A DNA stretch of 28,224 bases from positions 1 to 28,224 of IMG/VR virus record IMGVR_UViG_3300044646_001083. One strand, given 5' to 3'. Shown here one piece after another: positions 19,917 to 27,236 of the stretch. The translations under genes were made by a program, and so were the position numbers. How positions within the stretch are numbered: the first letter of the stretch is position 1; every line of letters starts with the position of its first letter. The notes under the pieces were generated by a model. It was not told the origin of the DNA, searched no databases, and worked only from the letters and a program-made list of their open reading frames with translations. Origin of the DNA: a virus.

Positions 19917-20546
19917 TTATTTCTCAATCCATCCAGTAACAATATACTTCTCACCACTCAGCGGTTGGTTGCCCCTGTGAGCGTGGGTGAAGTAGGCTGG
20001 CCAAATTAATAATTGACCTGCAATTGGTTTAAACCTCACCGTCTGGTAAAGGAACTCTGTTTCCCCACCCTCATCAACAGTATTCAGATAGAGCGAAAAG
20101 GCTAGCAAACGTCTGTGGGCTCTGCCACCTGTACCATGCTCGTGGTGCCAAACATGATAACCTTGACCAGGAATTGTTTTCTGAACCTTTGAATCTTGTA
20201 TAGAAAGTTTCTTTTCTGCATCAGGAAATCCAGCTAGACCCGGATAGGCTCTGCAGTATTCCTTCAGAGCCTGCTCCATTAATACCTTGCTGAATTCATT
20301 TGAGTGCATATACACTTCAGCAAGTTCGGGATGCTTATCTAACATGAACTGGGTAATGTGTGTACCATTAGCAGTTGTGGATAAGTCATCCTTATTGAAT
20401 GGCGAAACATTCTCACTTGATTGTCTATTGACAACCATACCAGCCTTCTCAGCATTCTTAAAGAAGCGAATGTAATCATCACATTGCTTCTGTGTATAAG
20501 CATCATTGAAGACACCAATAAAGTCGTTTCTTATTTCAGATTTCAT
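19917..20546 (-). CDS. Prolyl-4-hydroxylase-like 2-oxoglutarate/Fe(II) oxygenase
   Basis: A 209-residue P4H-type oxygenase. YHVWHHEHG (130-138) gives the first metal motif His-x-Glu (H134, E136), TVDEGGETEF (156-165) is the conserved DSBH segment, and WPAYFTHAHRGNQPLSGEKY (182-201) supplies the distal His and the oxoglutarate-binding Lys (K200). The start is an ATG with AAGG ahead, two codons after the NrdA stop; the alternative GTG start inside nrdA is rejected. It sits between NrdA and NrdB. Substrate unknown; phage P4H-like enzymes could modify proteins or DNA bases. Confidence 0.75.
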   Translation of the reverse strand: MKSEIRNDFIGVFNDAYTQKQCDDYIRFFKNAEKAGMVVNRQSSENVSPFNKDDLSTTANGTHITQFMLDKHPELAEVYMHSNEFSKVLMEQALKEYCRAYPGLAGFPDAEKKLSIQDSKVQKTIPGQGYHVWHHEHGTGGRAHRRLLAFSLYLNTVDEGGETEFLYQTVRFKPIAGQLLIWPAYFTHAHRGNQPLSGEKYIVTGWIEK

Positions 20547-20547
20547 A

Positions 20548-22329
20548 TCAGCCTTCACAGGCTAGGCATTCATTGCCTTCTGTTAGAGCCTTGATATCAA
20601 TCTCCTGAATGATCTCTCGCTCAATCTTCCTGGCAACCTTATCAGCCTTGCCAATCTTTTCAGAACGACAATAGTAAAGAGTCTTTAGTTCGTGCTTCCA
20701 TGCCATAAAGTGTACAGCATGAAGGTACTTGATATTAACATTTGGTCTAAAGAATAAATTAACTGACTGACCCTGATCAATGAATTGCTGGCGGTCAGCT
20801 GCATGCTCAATAATCCAACGCTGGTCAATTTCCATTGAGGTTTTAAATACATCTCTCTCATACTCCTCGAGGATATCTAAATGTTGAACGGAACCATCAT
20901 TAGCAATAATTGAAGACCAGATATCTGCAAGGTCTTCTTCCTTAACCTTTGTCTTTAGTAAATTATTCAGATACTTATTCTTATAGAAGTATGCACCTGA
21001 TAGGGTGTCTTGTCTAAATCCATTGGCTCTATAGGGCTCAATTGAAGGGCTGGTATTACCCATAATGATGCTACTAGAAGCATTAGGAGCAACAGCCATA
21101 AGGTGACTAAAGCGTAGACCTGTGCCCGCGGCATCTGGTGCCTCTCCTCTTTCCTTTCCAAGCTGCTTGTTGGCTTCATTTAACTTCTCTCTAATATTTT
21201 TGAACATTCTCATGTTAGCTGACTTAGCCATTGCAGACTCAAATGCTAACATATTCTTTTGGAGATAGGCATGGAAGCCGAGCGCACCAACGCCAATAGA
21301 TCTTTCACGAGTGGCAGAATATACAGCACGATGAACTGGCTTAGGTGCATTGTCGATGAAGTGTTGAAGGACATTATCCAACATCTCAGCAACATCACGT
21401 AGGAACCTCTTGTCATCCTTCCACTCATCGTAGTACTCTAGGTTAACAGAAGATAGACAGCAAACAGCAGTCCTCTTCTTATCTGTTGGTAGAATAATCT
21501 CAGAGCAAAGGTTAGATTGCTTGACCGACAAGCCCTTATCCTTTAGCCACTGCGGTAGATACTTATTAGATGTATCAACGAAGTGAAGGTATGGTTCACC
21601 AGTCATCATTCTTAGTTCGAGAATCTTCTGCCAAAGTTCTCTTGCCGAAACCTTCTCCTTTACTTCACCAGATGCTGGGTCAACAAGTTCCCATGTGTCA
21701 TCAGCCTTAGGGTCTGTCATACACTTTTCAACAAGCTGCATAAACTTATCAGGAACATTGATACCATGATGAAGATTCATGCAACGAATATTCTGATCAC
21801 CAGTTGGCTTTCTCATCTCTAAGAATGAAATGATGTCTGGATGGCTAATATCTAGATAGGCAGCATATGAGCCTCGGCGAGTTCTACCTTGACGATAAGC
21901 CAAGCAAGAAGCATCATAGATCTTTAGGTGGGGCATAATGCCAGTAGATTTCTCATCCGATGATCTAATACCTAGACCAATACCAACACCGCCACCAAGC
22001 ATGGATAGCCAATTAGTTTCTGAAAGAGTGTCTACTAGACCTTGGGAAGAATCATCCATATAGTTGAGAAAACAAGAGATAGGCAATCCCTTAGTTGTTC
22101 TGCCATAAGAAAGAATAGGTGTAGAGTAAGAAAGCCAATGCTTAGAGGAGTAATCATATAGCCTCTGGGCATGCTTCTCATCTGTACCAAATGCTTTAGA
22201 TACAAAAGCAAAACGGTGCTGGGGAGATGTCTCATCATCACGCATATAAGAATCTTTCATTCTCTTCATGCCGTGATCATCAAACAACTCGTCTCGTGAT
22301 AGATCAATATTGATATCTAGATATTTCAT
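20548..22329 (-). CDS. nrdA: Class Ia ribonucleotide reductase large subunit, no ATP cone
   Basis: A 593-residue NrdA reducing ribonucleotides. Active-site Cys motifs are PISCFLN (83-89, C86), QSNLCSEI (271-278; N273, C275, E277) and CCLSS (290-294), the radical-chain Tyr pair TLYY is near the C-terminus, and the tail CLACEG holds the shuttle cysteines. E. coli NrdA is about 761 residues; this one starts directly at the equivalent of the catalytic core, so the N-terminal ATP-cone (overall dATP inhibition switch) is missing. The start follows the previous stop within a base and has GAGG ahead. Partner: NrdB (18894-19874). Confidence 0.92.
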   Translation of the reverse strand: MKYLDINIDLSRDELFDDHGMKRMKDSYMRDDETSPQHRFAFVSKAFGTDEKHAQRLYDYSSKHWLSYSTPILSYGRTTKGLPISCFLNYMDDSSQGLVDTLSETNWLSMLGGGVGIGLGIRSSDEKSTGIMPHLKIYDASCLAYRQGRTRRGSYAAYLDISHPDIISFLEMRKPTGDQNIRCMNLHHGINVPDKFMQLVEKCMTDPKADDTWELVDPASGEVKEKVSARELWQKILELRMMTGEPYLHFVDTSNKYLPQWLKDKGLSVKQSNLCSEIILPTDKKRTAVCCLSSVNLEYYDEWKDDKRFLRDVAEMLDNVLQHFIDNAPKPVHRAVYSATRERSIGVGALGFHAYLQKNMLAFESAMAKSANMRMFKNIREKLNEANKQLGKERGEAPDAAGTGLRFSHLMAVAPNASSSIIMGNTSPSIEPYRANGFRQDTLSGAYFYKNKYLNNLLKTKVKEEDLADIWSSIIANDGSVQHLDILEEYERDVFKTSMEIDQRWIIEHAADRQQFIDQGQSVNLFFRPNVNIKYLHAVHFMAWKHELKTLYYCRSEKIGKADKVARKIEREIIQEIDIKALTEGNECLACEG

Positions 22330-22330
22330 T

Positions 22331-22525
22331 TCAGGCCTCGGGTGATTGTAGTTTAATAATAGAGCATTGTTTACCATCATCAGATATAACCCATGCTAAA
22401 TTGTCACCCTCTTTCCAACCAACACTTTCCATAAGGTCTGGTGGAAACAAAATAACTAGTTCACCCGTTTCTTCATCTTCGACTACTTTTGTAGTCCATA
22501 CCTTTGGTTCACTCGTTTCACTCAT
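22331..22525 (-). CDS. AbrB-like small protein
   Basis: A 64-residue protein with TGELVILFPPDLMESVGWKE and GDNLAWV, matching the AbrB/MazE swapped-hairpin fold seen in small transcription factors and antitoxins, and closely resembling a short protein I recall in marine T4-like phages. Start overlaps the primase stop (ATGA) and the stop lies one base before nrdA. A role in regulating the neighbouring nrdAB genes is possible, but that is inference. Confidence 0.55.
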   Translation of the reverse strand: MSETSEPKVWTTKVVEDEETGELVILFPPDLMESVGWKEGDNLAWVISDDGKQCSIIKLQSPEA

Positions 22526-23568
22526 TGTACTTTCTTCCATTTTTGTAATTCTAATAAGGCTTCCATGCCCTTTTTGGCATTTCGGTATACTATACCAGAA
22601 ATCTCCTCTTGGCTCAACCCATTTAACACCATATCATTAACATCTTTATGTTGAATGGTACCTGGCCAAAAAGTTACTCTGTATCCTTTATCTATCATCT
22701 TTTTCATACGCTTGACAGTATCCACATTACGTGGTTCATTATCAAAGCAGAAAATAAGTTTGCTATCCAATCCTAACTTCTCAACATCTCCATTGTCACC
22801 GCCAGCCATAGCAATAGCATTGGGCAAGAAGAGCGAATCAATAGGACCTTCTACAACAATTACATCTTGGTTGATATCAAGAGTATCTAGACCAAATACT
22901 CTTGGCTTACTTTCATCCAAAACGATAGTTATGTATCTAATCTTATCATTGTTCAATGCTCTACCCTGATATCCAAATATTGTACCTTCTCGGTCAATTA
23001 ATGGTATCAAAAGTCTACCACTATCATGGTCAGTGTTCTCAAACTTACCTGGAATTAACTTATTGGTAAACTCTTTGAACTTAGGACAGTAGTAAAGCAT
23101 ATAGTGCTTATTGGAAGGGATCTGTCTACTAACCACATACTTCTTGGCGATGTGATCTGGTTGTAGCTGGGAGACCTTCTTTAGCTCTTTCAATGGCTCA
23201 AACTTCTCGAATCTCCTCTTAGCAAACTTAGACATATCCGGCTGGAACACATTCGCAGAAACAGTAGAGGTAACGGTTTGCGTTGCCCTCTCCTTATATT
23301 TCTCGAGAACATATTCCTTATGTAATACTGGGTCGACAAATTTAAGAGCACTGTCGAAGCTCGTAGACGTACCACAGTTATGGCAATGATATACCACATA
23401 CCCCTTAGTATTCTCTAAGAGATAACCTCTGGTCTTATATTTATTGTTCTTAGAGTCGCCGCAGTACACACAGCGGAAGTTAGCCTGGAACGGCTTCTGC
23501 TTTTTTACTTTATACCGGGGGAACTTGCTCGAGGCAAGGTTAGCGTACTTAATATCAATCCAAAGCAT
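22522..23568 (-). CDS. DNA primase (T4 gp61-like)
   Basis: A 348-residue primase. The N-terminal zinc ribbon has CVYCGDS (33-39) and CHNCG (62-66). The TOPRIM domain contains VIVVEGPIDSLF (236-247; E240, D244) and FCFDNEP (273-279), the acidic pair of primases. It makes RNA primers with the phage's helicase, which is not in this window. A strong sigma70-like promoter and AGGG with 7-nt spacing support the start. It heads a transcript including the AbrB-like gene, nrdA and nrdB. Confidence 0.88.
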   Translation of the reverse strand: MLWIDIKYANLASSKFPRYKVKKQKPFQANFRCVYCGDSKNNKYKTRGYLLENTKGYVVYHCHNCGTSTSFDSALKFVDPVLHKEYVLEKYKERATQTVTSTVSANVFQPDMSKFAKRRFEKFEPLKELKKVSQLQPDHIAKKYVVSRQIPSNKHYMLYYCPKFKEFTNKLIPGKFENTDHDSGRLLIPLIDREGTIFGYQGRALNNDKIRYITIVLDESKPRVFGLDTLDINQDVIVVEGPIDSLFLPNAIAMAGGDNGDVEKLGLDSKLIFCFDNEPRNVDTVKRMKKMIDKGYRVTFWPGTIQHKDVNDMVLNGLSQEEISGIVYRNAKKGMEALLELQKWKKVQ

Positions 23569-23600
23569 CTTATAACCCTAATCAGAATGGCGACACGCTG

Positions 23601-23629
23601 ATTATACAGAGAGGGTGCTAAAAGGTCAA
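23601..23629 (-). promoter_or_regulatory. Strong sigma70-like promoter (TTGACC-N17-TATAAT)
   Basis: TTGACC at 23629-23624 and TATAAT at 23606-23601 with a 17-nt spacer. It is the best early-type promoter for the primase/nrd operon, with a roughly 26-nt leader to the primase ATG. Confidence 0.75.
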
Positions 23630-23821
23630 CTATTTCCTTTTGCTATGCATATTGATGAACCAATGTGCAAGCTGTTTTTTCCTTGGAGATGCTGTACTAG
23701 ATGATCTAACTTTCTTTAGTTGAGCAATTGATTTACCCTTCAAACCATGGCGAGCCATATCACCCTTATCTTGAGGGTTCCTGCCGTCCATGAAGTTTTC
23801 TAGGAATTGCTTGAATCTCAT
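23630..23821 (-). CDS. Conserved small phage protein
   Basis: A 63-residue basic protein beginning MRFKQFLENFMDGRNPQDKG and containing RHGLKGKSIAQLKKVRS and SPRKKQLAHWFINMH, a pattern I associate with a conserved marine T4-like phage protein. Ser/Lys/Arg-rich; perhaps an RNA- or DNA-binding or virion-core protein. The ATG overlaps the preceding stop (ATGA). Confidence 0.6.
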   Translation of the reverse strand: MRFKQFLENFMDGRNPQDKGDMARHGLKGKSIAQLKKVRSSSTASPRKKQLAHWFINMHSKRK

Positions 23822-24078
23822 ACAACTATATGAATCCGGTCTTTTGCCTTTTCCCAAGCCTCAAGTTGTCTTTGTATTTCTTGTGGACTAGTTGAAAGTA
23901 AACTACTATCAGGCGTAGGTAGCAGTCTTGAATTATTCGAGATCAAGCTTACAGAAGTTAGGGCAACATCTTGTCTAACTAATGGCATATCATTGCGGAT
24001 ATTATTAACGGATTCGACCACGTATTTACTCCTTAAACGTACTGTAGGAGTTCTATTAACTTGACCTGGTATAAACAT
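23818..24078 (-). CDS. Hypothetical protein
   Basis: An 86-residue protein of mixed composition with a Ser/Thr-rich middle and a helical end (EIQRQLEAWEKAKDR). I see no Shine-Dalgarno near the ATG, and no recognised family. It sits between two phage genes and is coupled to the next one, which supports it being translated. Confidence 0.5.
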   Translation of the reverse strand: MFIPGQVNRTPTVRLRSKYVVESVNNIRNDMPLVRQDVALTSVSLISNNSRLLPTPDSSLLSTSPQEIQRQLEAWEKAKDRIHIVV

Positions 24079-24084
24079 TAATAA

Positions 24085-24429
24085 CTATCGACCCAAGAAA
24101 CTTTTTGTAAATGTTGATACTACCCAGGCAACTAGGCCTGCAGCACCAACAACAATCCAACGCCATTTATTCAAGTCGTCAATCTTTTGTCTCTCGAGAT
24201 TATGCTGTTTTGCCATATCCTCTCTGAGAGCCTTAATCTCTTGCATGATGTTGGCTTGGAGTGTGACCATCATCTCATTAATTTCTTTTCTGTCTTCTAG
24301 CTGACGCTCATCTAACTTATCTAGAGTTTTATCAAACTTTTCATAGATAACAGAGAAGAAACTAACTTTCTCTTTCATAGCTGCTACATCAGCTTCCATT
24401 TTGGATAGTCTTGACTCAAAGTCAATCAT
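24085..24429 (-). CDS. Coiled-coil protein with C-terminal membrane anchor
   Basis: A 114-residue protein that is almost wholly a charged coiled coil (heptads of Leu/Met/Ile from residue 5 to 85) ending in a transmembrane helix (WRWIVVGAAGLVAWVVSTF). This looks like XhlA-type or tail-anchored phage proteins linked to lysis or membrane assembly. A strong Shine-Dalgarno (GTAGGAG) sits in a small hairpin just upstream. Function is inference. Confidence 0.6.
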   Translation of the reverse strand: MIDFESRLSKMEADVAAMKEKVSFFSVIYEKFDKTLDKLDERQLEDRKEINEMMVTLQANIMQEIKALREDMAKQHNLERQKIDDLNKWRWIVVGAAGLVAWVVSTFTKSFLGR

Positions 24430-24437
24430 GTCGCTCT

Positions 24438-24453
24438 CCTACAATACCGTAGG
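24438..24453 (-). promoter_or_regulatory. Small hairpin holding the Shine-Dalgarno
   Basis: The minus strand reads CCTAC-GGTATT-GTAGG, a 5-bp stem whose right arm overlaps the start of GTAGGAG, the ribosome-binding site of the coiled-coil gene. It could mask or stabilise initiation. Weak, so only a candidate. Confidence 0.3.
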
Positions 24454-24454
24454 A

Positions 24455-24739
24455 TTATTTATTATACTTGCTTTTTTCCATGATAATAGCAAGCTCACGA
24501 TCTGACATTCTGCTATAGATGCTTGGCTCTTCATACTTCTTTTCAACAATGCCATACATGTGTTTTAGCATATGAGCGCGAGTGGCATTATCACCTAACC
24601 GTTCTTTACAAAGCTCGTCACTGGCTTTTGTTTTCCATACATTTGGAAATAAGCCATGAACAAGCAAAATGAAAGCAAACTTCCAAGCGTAGAACAAATG
24701 TTGGAAATAACTACGACCTACTTCATTAAGGTGTGACAT
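24455..24739 (-). CDS. Conserved phage protein (DUF6356-like)
   Basis: A 94-residue protein with an N-terminal MSHLNEVGRSYFQHLFYAWK and an adjacent hydrophobic run (FAFILLVHGLFPNVW), resembling the DUF6356 family of small phage membrane-associated proteins as I recall them. One likely membrane segment at about 18-34. Overlaps the Rz1-like gene by 14 nt, so it may belong with the lysis genes. Function unknown. Confidence 0.5.
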   Translation of the reverse strand: MSHLNEVGRSYFQHLFYAWKFAFILLVHGLFPNVWKTKASDELCKERLGDNATRAHMLKHMYGIVEKKYEEPSIYSRMSDRELAIIMEKSKYNK

Positions 24740-24923
24740 CTCTTGTTAACTCCGCTTGTGGTGTTGATGGAGGTGCGGCTGGCTTTTCAATTGTTTTTAG
24801 TTCCTGAGGTGGCTTCATCAACTCTTCAGGTAAATCAATTTTTTCTAGCTTAGGTAATAATCTTGTCATTGTACTACAACCAGCTAACATTAAAGACATA
24901 GAAATTACTAGAAGGTATTTCAT
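24726..24923 (-). CDS. Rz1-like outer-membrane spanin lipoprotein
   Basis: A 65-residue lipoprotein. A signal peptide with lipobox LAGC (residues 13-16) precedes a Pro/Glu/Ala-rich mature region (PAAPPSTPQAE), the pattern of outer-membrane spanins that join to an inner-membrane partner and disrupt the outer membrane at lysis. It is directly downstream of the Rz-like gene with an ATGA overlap, the usual i-spanin/o-spanin arrangement. Identification rests on architecture; o-spanins are rarely recognisable by sequence identity. Confidence 0.7.
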   Translation of the reverse strand: MKYLLVISMSLMLAGCSTMTRLLPKLEKIDLPEELMKPPQELKTIEKPAAPPSTPQAELTRDVTP

Positions 24924-25480
24924 TGCTTAGCCTCCTTCTTCCAAGGCATATCTGGAAGCTTAATATCAATACCACGCTTCTCATTTTCCTTGTCAATAAC
25001 ATTATTGACTTCAATTAAGTATTTTTGTAGAGAGGTCAATTGCTGGGCATTTTGCAAGCAAATGGAATAGTTTTCTACAACTGTCTGGAGAGCTACATTA
25101 TCTCTAACAAAAGAGCTTGATCCATCAGAAGCAATGTTCATATCAAGATCAATCTTTGGAGAAGCTGCAGCGTTGTGTGCGTGTACCCAACCATTAGACA
25201 TATCATACTGTCCAGGTACCGTCTCAGCTGCTGCTTGTACAATCTGTGTTTCCTTTTCCTTAATTCGTGTAACTCTATCAACGTATTCTACCTTCACTAC
25301 TTCGCGAACCATTGCCTGCTCTTTCTTTAACTGGGCAGCTAAACTTTCTGCCTCATTGGCAGCCCGCTGGATTTCTAGCTCACCAGCCTCTCCACCTTTT
25401 TTGAAGCCAGCAGCAAATGCACCAGCAACAATGCCAGCAAACAATAAAATTCTATATGGCAATGGAATCATACTTAGCAT
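24920..25480 (-). CDS. Rz-like inner-membrane spanin
   Basis: A 186-residue protein with a short N-terminal membrane anchor (IPLPYRILLFAGIVAGAFAA) followed by a long coiled coil (LEIQRAANEAESLAAQLKKEQ and later KYLIEVNNVIDKENEKR), as in i-spanins of the Rz type. It has two Cys-free helical parts around a central linker with CLQNAQQLTSLQ. Coupled to the o-spanin-like lipoprotein. Together they would fuse or tear the two membranes in the last step of lysis. Confidence 0.7.
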   Translation of the reverse strand: MLSMIPLPYRILLFAGIVAGAFAAGFKKGGEAGELEIQRAANEAESLAAQLKKEQAMVREVVKVEYVDRVTRIKEKETQIVQAAAETVPGQYDMSNGWVHAHNAAASPKIDLDMNIASDGSSSFVRDNVALQTVVENYSICLQNAQQLTSLQKYLIEVNNVIDKENEKRGIDIKLPDMPWKKEAKQ

Positions 25481-25488
25481 AAACTACC

Positions 25489-25905
25489 TCACTCACACCA
25501 TGACTTTTTGGCATCACCAAAATATGGTCTTGCCAAGTTCTTTTTAATTAATTCTTCACTTAACTTTTTGCCATCAATAATAACATCACCTAAAACTCTA
25601 CCACCAAACTTATCCCATTCTTTAATTTCAATCTGGACTTTCTTGGCTTCGTTGACAGCTTTCTTGGCAAACTCTGTGGCAGCCAAACCTGCTGCTGCTT
25701 CCTTCTCACATTTGGCTCTAGGAGCCTTCTCTGGTGTATCAACACCAAGGACTCTAATCTTTAACTTATCACCAAGTTCAGGGGGAAGGAACTTGGCTTC
25801 AAATTCTACTGTATCACCATCAACGACCCTTGTTACTTTCCAATCATAAGGATTGGCTAGAGTGGTTGTTGGGATTAGTGCTAGTACAAATAAAAACTTT
25901 TTCAT
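25489..25905 (-). CDS. Secreted SNase-type (thermonuclease) homolog
   Basis: A 138-residue nuclease-like protein with a signal peptide (MKKFLFVLALIPTTTLA). The SNase-domain motifs follow: VVDGDTVEF (27-35), IRVLGVDTPEK (50-60) with catalytic Arg and Asp, and EWDKFGGRVLGDVI (95-108) with the second Arg. It would cut DNA or RNA in the periplasm or outside the cell, perhaps degrading competing phage DNA or host nucleic acid. GAGG precedes the ATG. Confidence 0.8.
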   Translation of the reverse strand: MKKFLFVLALIPTTTLANPYDWKVTRVVDGDTVEFEAKFLPPELGDKLKIRVLGVDTPEKAPRAKCEKEAAAGLAATEFAKKAVNEAKKVQIEIKEWDKFGGRVLGDVIIDGKKLSEELIKKNLARPYFGDAKKSWCE

Positions 25906-25923
25906 AGGTCACCTCAAGAAGTT

Positions 25924-25945
25924 GGGGCGAGGTTTCCCTCGCCCC
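25924..25945 (-). terminator. GC-rich 9-bp hairpin with GAAA loop
   Basis: GGGGCGAGG-GAAA-CCTCGCCCC on the minus strand, a perfect stem with a stable GNRA tetraloop, between the lipoprotein and nuclease genes. The following T run is poor (AACTTCTT), so it may be a weak terminator or a message stabiliser. Confidence 0.55.
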
Positions 25946-25958
25946 ATTCACAGTATTA

Positions 25959-26162
25959 TTACTCTACTGCTGGTGCTTCGGCTGCTGGAGCCTCGGCTGG
26001 TGCAGCTGCATCTGCTGGCACGCCACCAACTTCTGCTGGGGCTGCTTCGGCAGCTGGAGCCTCGGCGGCTGGGGCTGCTTCTTCAACTACAACGGCCTCT
26101 TCCTTGGCGGCGCATGCAGTTAGGGCTAGTGCTAGAACAGACAATGCAATAAACTTCTTCAT
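25959..26162 (-). CDS. Low-complexity Ala/Pro/Glu lipoprotein
   Basis: A 67-residue lipoprotein: signal peptide with lipobox LTAC (about residue 14-17) followed by a repetitive Ala/Pro/Glu tail (PAEAPAAEA units). The unusual composition makes it look like an outer-membrane tether or spacer. It is made with a good AAGGAG. The complementary strand is also open over much of this stretch because of the repeat, but only this strand has a signal peptide and Shine-Dalgarno. Confidence 0.65.
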   Translation of the reverse strand: MKKFIALSVLALALTACAAKEEAVVVEEAAPAAEAPAAEAAPAEVGGVPADAAAPAEAPAAEAPAVE

Positions 26163-26185
26163 TTAATATACTCCTTATTTAAAAA

Positions 26186-26410
26186 TTATTTCTTGGCAAA
26201 CTTTTCTGCTACAGTTGTACCAAGACCTGCTACGACAATCATCATCATTGAATCATACATGTTAGCGTCAACATCTAGGTCCCAGAATAGATTTAGCACG
26301 AATGCTAAAGCAACCAGGAATGTTGCCATAACTGTAATCACTCTCTTTGATGAGACTGATCCATCTACACCATCTGATATCATTGACTTTAGATTTGCTA
26401 GGATACTCAT
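26186..26410 (-). CDS. Two-helix membrane protein, holin candidate
   Basis: A 74-residue protein, MSILANLKSMISDGVDGSVS at the start, then two hydrophobic segments (VITVMATFLVALAFVLNLFW and MMMIVVAGLGTTVAEKF) and a Lys-rich end. This size and topology fit small phage holins, and the spanin genes lie just downstream, but no unique holin signature is visible. The start has AAGGAG at 7 nt. Confidence 0.55.
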   Translation of the reverse strand: MSILANLKSMISDGVDGSVSSKRVITVMATFLVALAFVLNLFWDLDVDANMYDSMMMIVVAGLGTTVAEKFAKK

Positions 26411-26472
26411 ACTCGTCTCCTTATAGACTTGTGATAATAGTATGAATAATAACAAACACCGGCAACACTATC

Positions 26473-26490
26473 AAAAAGTATAATATACTT
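26473..26490 (-). terminator. AT-rich hairpin and T run (weak terminator)
   Basis: AAGTATA-T-TATACTT palindrome overlapping the stop of the 54-residue gene, followed by a run of T. Low GC makes it a weak candidate. Confidence 0.35.
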
Positions 26491-26653
26491 ACCTCTTAAC
26501 AACTACCTCATATGATTTGGGATAGTTGTTACTCTTAACTAACTTATCAATATGCTCGGCATACTTGCGGTTATAAGTTACTACAAGTATTTTGCCCTTA
26601 TTAGTAACAATATATCGTTTTTCACAAACAGGTATGTTTAAAGTTTCCATCAT
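26489..26653 (-). CDS. 54-residue hypothetical protein
   Basis: An open frame starting MMETLNIPVCEKRYIVTNKG and ending SYEVVVKR, basic and beta-rich. A late promoter octamer abuts its ATG so closely that the predicted transcript would begin after the start codon; expression would then need read-through from upstream. No Shine-Dalgarno. Its smooth composition suggests a real gene, but the promoter position makes that uncertain. Confidence 0.45.
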   Translation of the reverse strand: MMETLNIPVCEKRYIVTNKGKILVVTYNRKYAEHIDKLVKSNNYPKSYEVVVKR

Positions 26654-26661
26654 TATTTATA
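26654..26661 (-). promoter_or_regulatory. Canonical T4 late promoter (TATAAATA)
   Basis: Exact octamer on the minus strand, immediately 5' of an ATG. With T4 spacing, +1 falls near 26648, inside codon 2 of that ORF, so it more naturally serves the holin-candidate gene downstream. Confidence 0.65.
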
Positions 26662-26671
26662 TAGTCAATAT

Positions 26672-27211
26672 CTACTTTGCTAGAGGGTTTTCCCAAGCTT
26701 TTTGAATTTTTTCGTCGACCTTCTTTTCTAGCTCTTTTAGCTTTTGGTCAGTTTCACGTTCAATAGCTCTTAGACGGGCTGACATATCGCGATCTGTTAC
26801 ACCAACGAATCCACGAACTTCCTTATCTAATTCGCGATTGCGTCTTTCAGCTGCATCGACATCTGCTTGGAGACTATCAATATCGCCCTTTAGGTCTATA
26901 CGAACATCGCGAATAATATCGCCACTTTCGTCAACCAATACTACTGCATTATCAACGCGCTCTTCCATTTTAGTGATGCGTTCTTGAATTGCAGATAGGT
27001 CAGGGGCAACATACTCCTGAATCTGTTGCTTCATATCCATGTAATCTTTATAGAACTCAAATGCGCCATAAAGACCACCTAGGACCGATGAAACAATACC
27101 AGCAGCAATCATAAGTTTGGCTGGGGTAAAGCTATATCCACCAATGCTTATAACAGTGTTTGGGTCAACAGCAGCTTCTAACTTATCGACCTTTTTGTCT
27201 AAATCGCTCAT
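26672..27211 (-). CDS. Coiled-coil membrane protein
   Basis: A 179-residue protein: short charged N-terminus, one hydrophobic stretch at about residues 31-53 (LMIAAGIVSSVLGGLYGAF), then a long coiled coil rich in Glu/Lys/Asp (ITKMEERVDN ... ERRNRELDKEVRG ... KLKELEKKVDEKI). Marine T4-like phages often carry membrane coiled-coil proteins near structural genes. A tail, assembly or envelope scaffold role is plausible. AAGGAG precedes the start. Confidence 0.6.
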   Translation of the reverse strand: MSDLDKKVDKLEAAVDPNTVISIGGYSFTPAKLMIAAGIVSSVLGGLYGAFEFYKDYMDMKQQIQEYVAPDLSAIQERITKMEERVDNAVVLVDESGDIIRDVRIDLKGDIDSLQADVDAAERRNRELDKEVRGFVGVTDRDMSARLRAIERETDQKLKELEKKVDEKIQKAWENPLAK

Positions 27212-27236
27212 TTGTATTGCTCCTTGTTTTTATACT

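Noticed and set aside
20967-22241. Further minus-strand open frames within nrdA
   Set aside because: They are out-of-frame shadows of nrdA with no ribosome-binding sites.
23440-23455. AATAAATA-like octamer inside the primase gene
   Set aside because: It differs from the late box and lies within coding sequence with no gene start nearby.
25853-26152. Plus-strand open frame of 99 codons
   Set aside because: It is the antisense of the Ala/Pro/Glu-rich lipoprotein; its Leu/Arg-rich product is a by-product of the repeat, with no ribosome-binding site.
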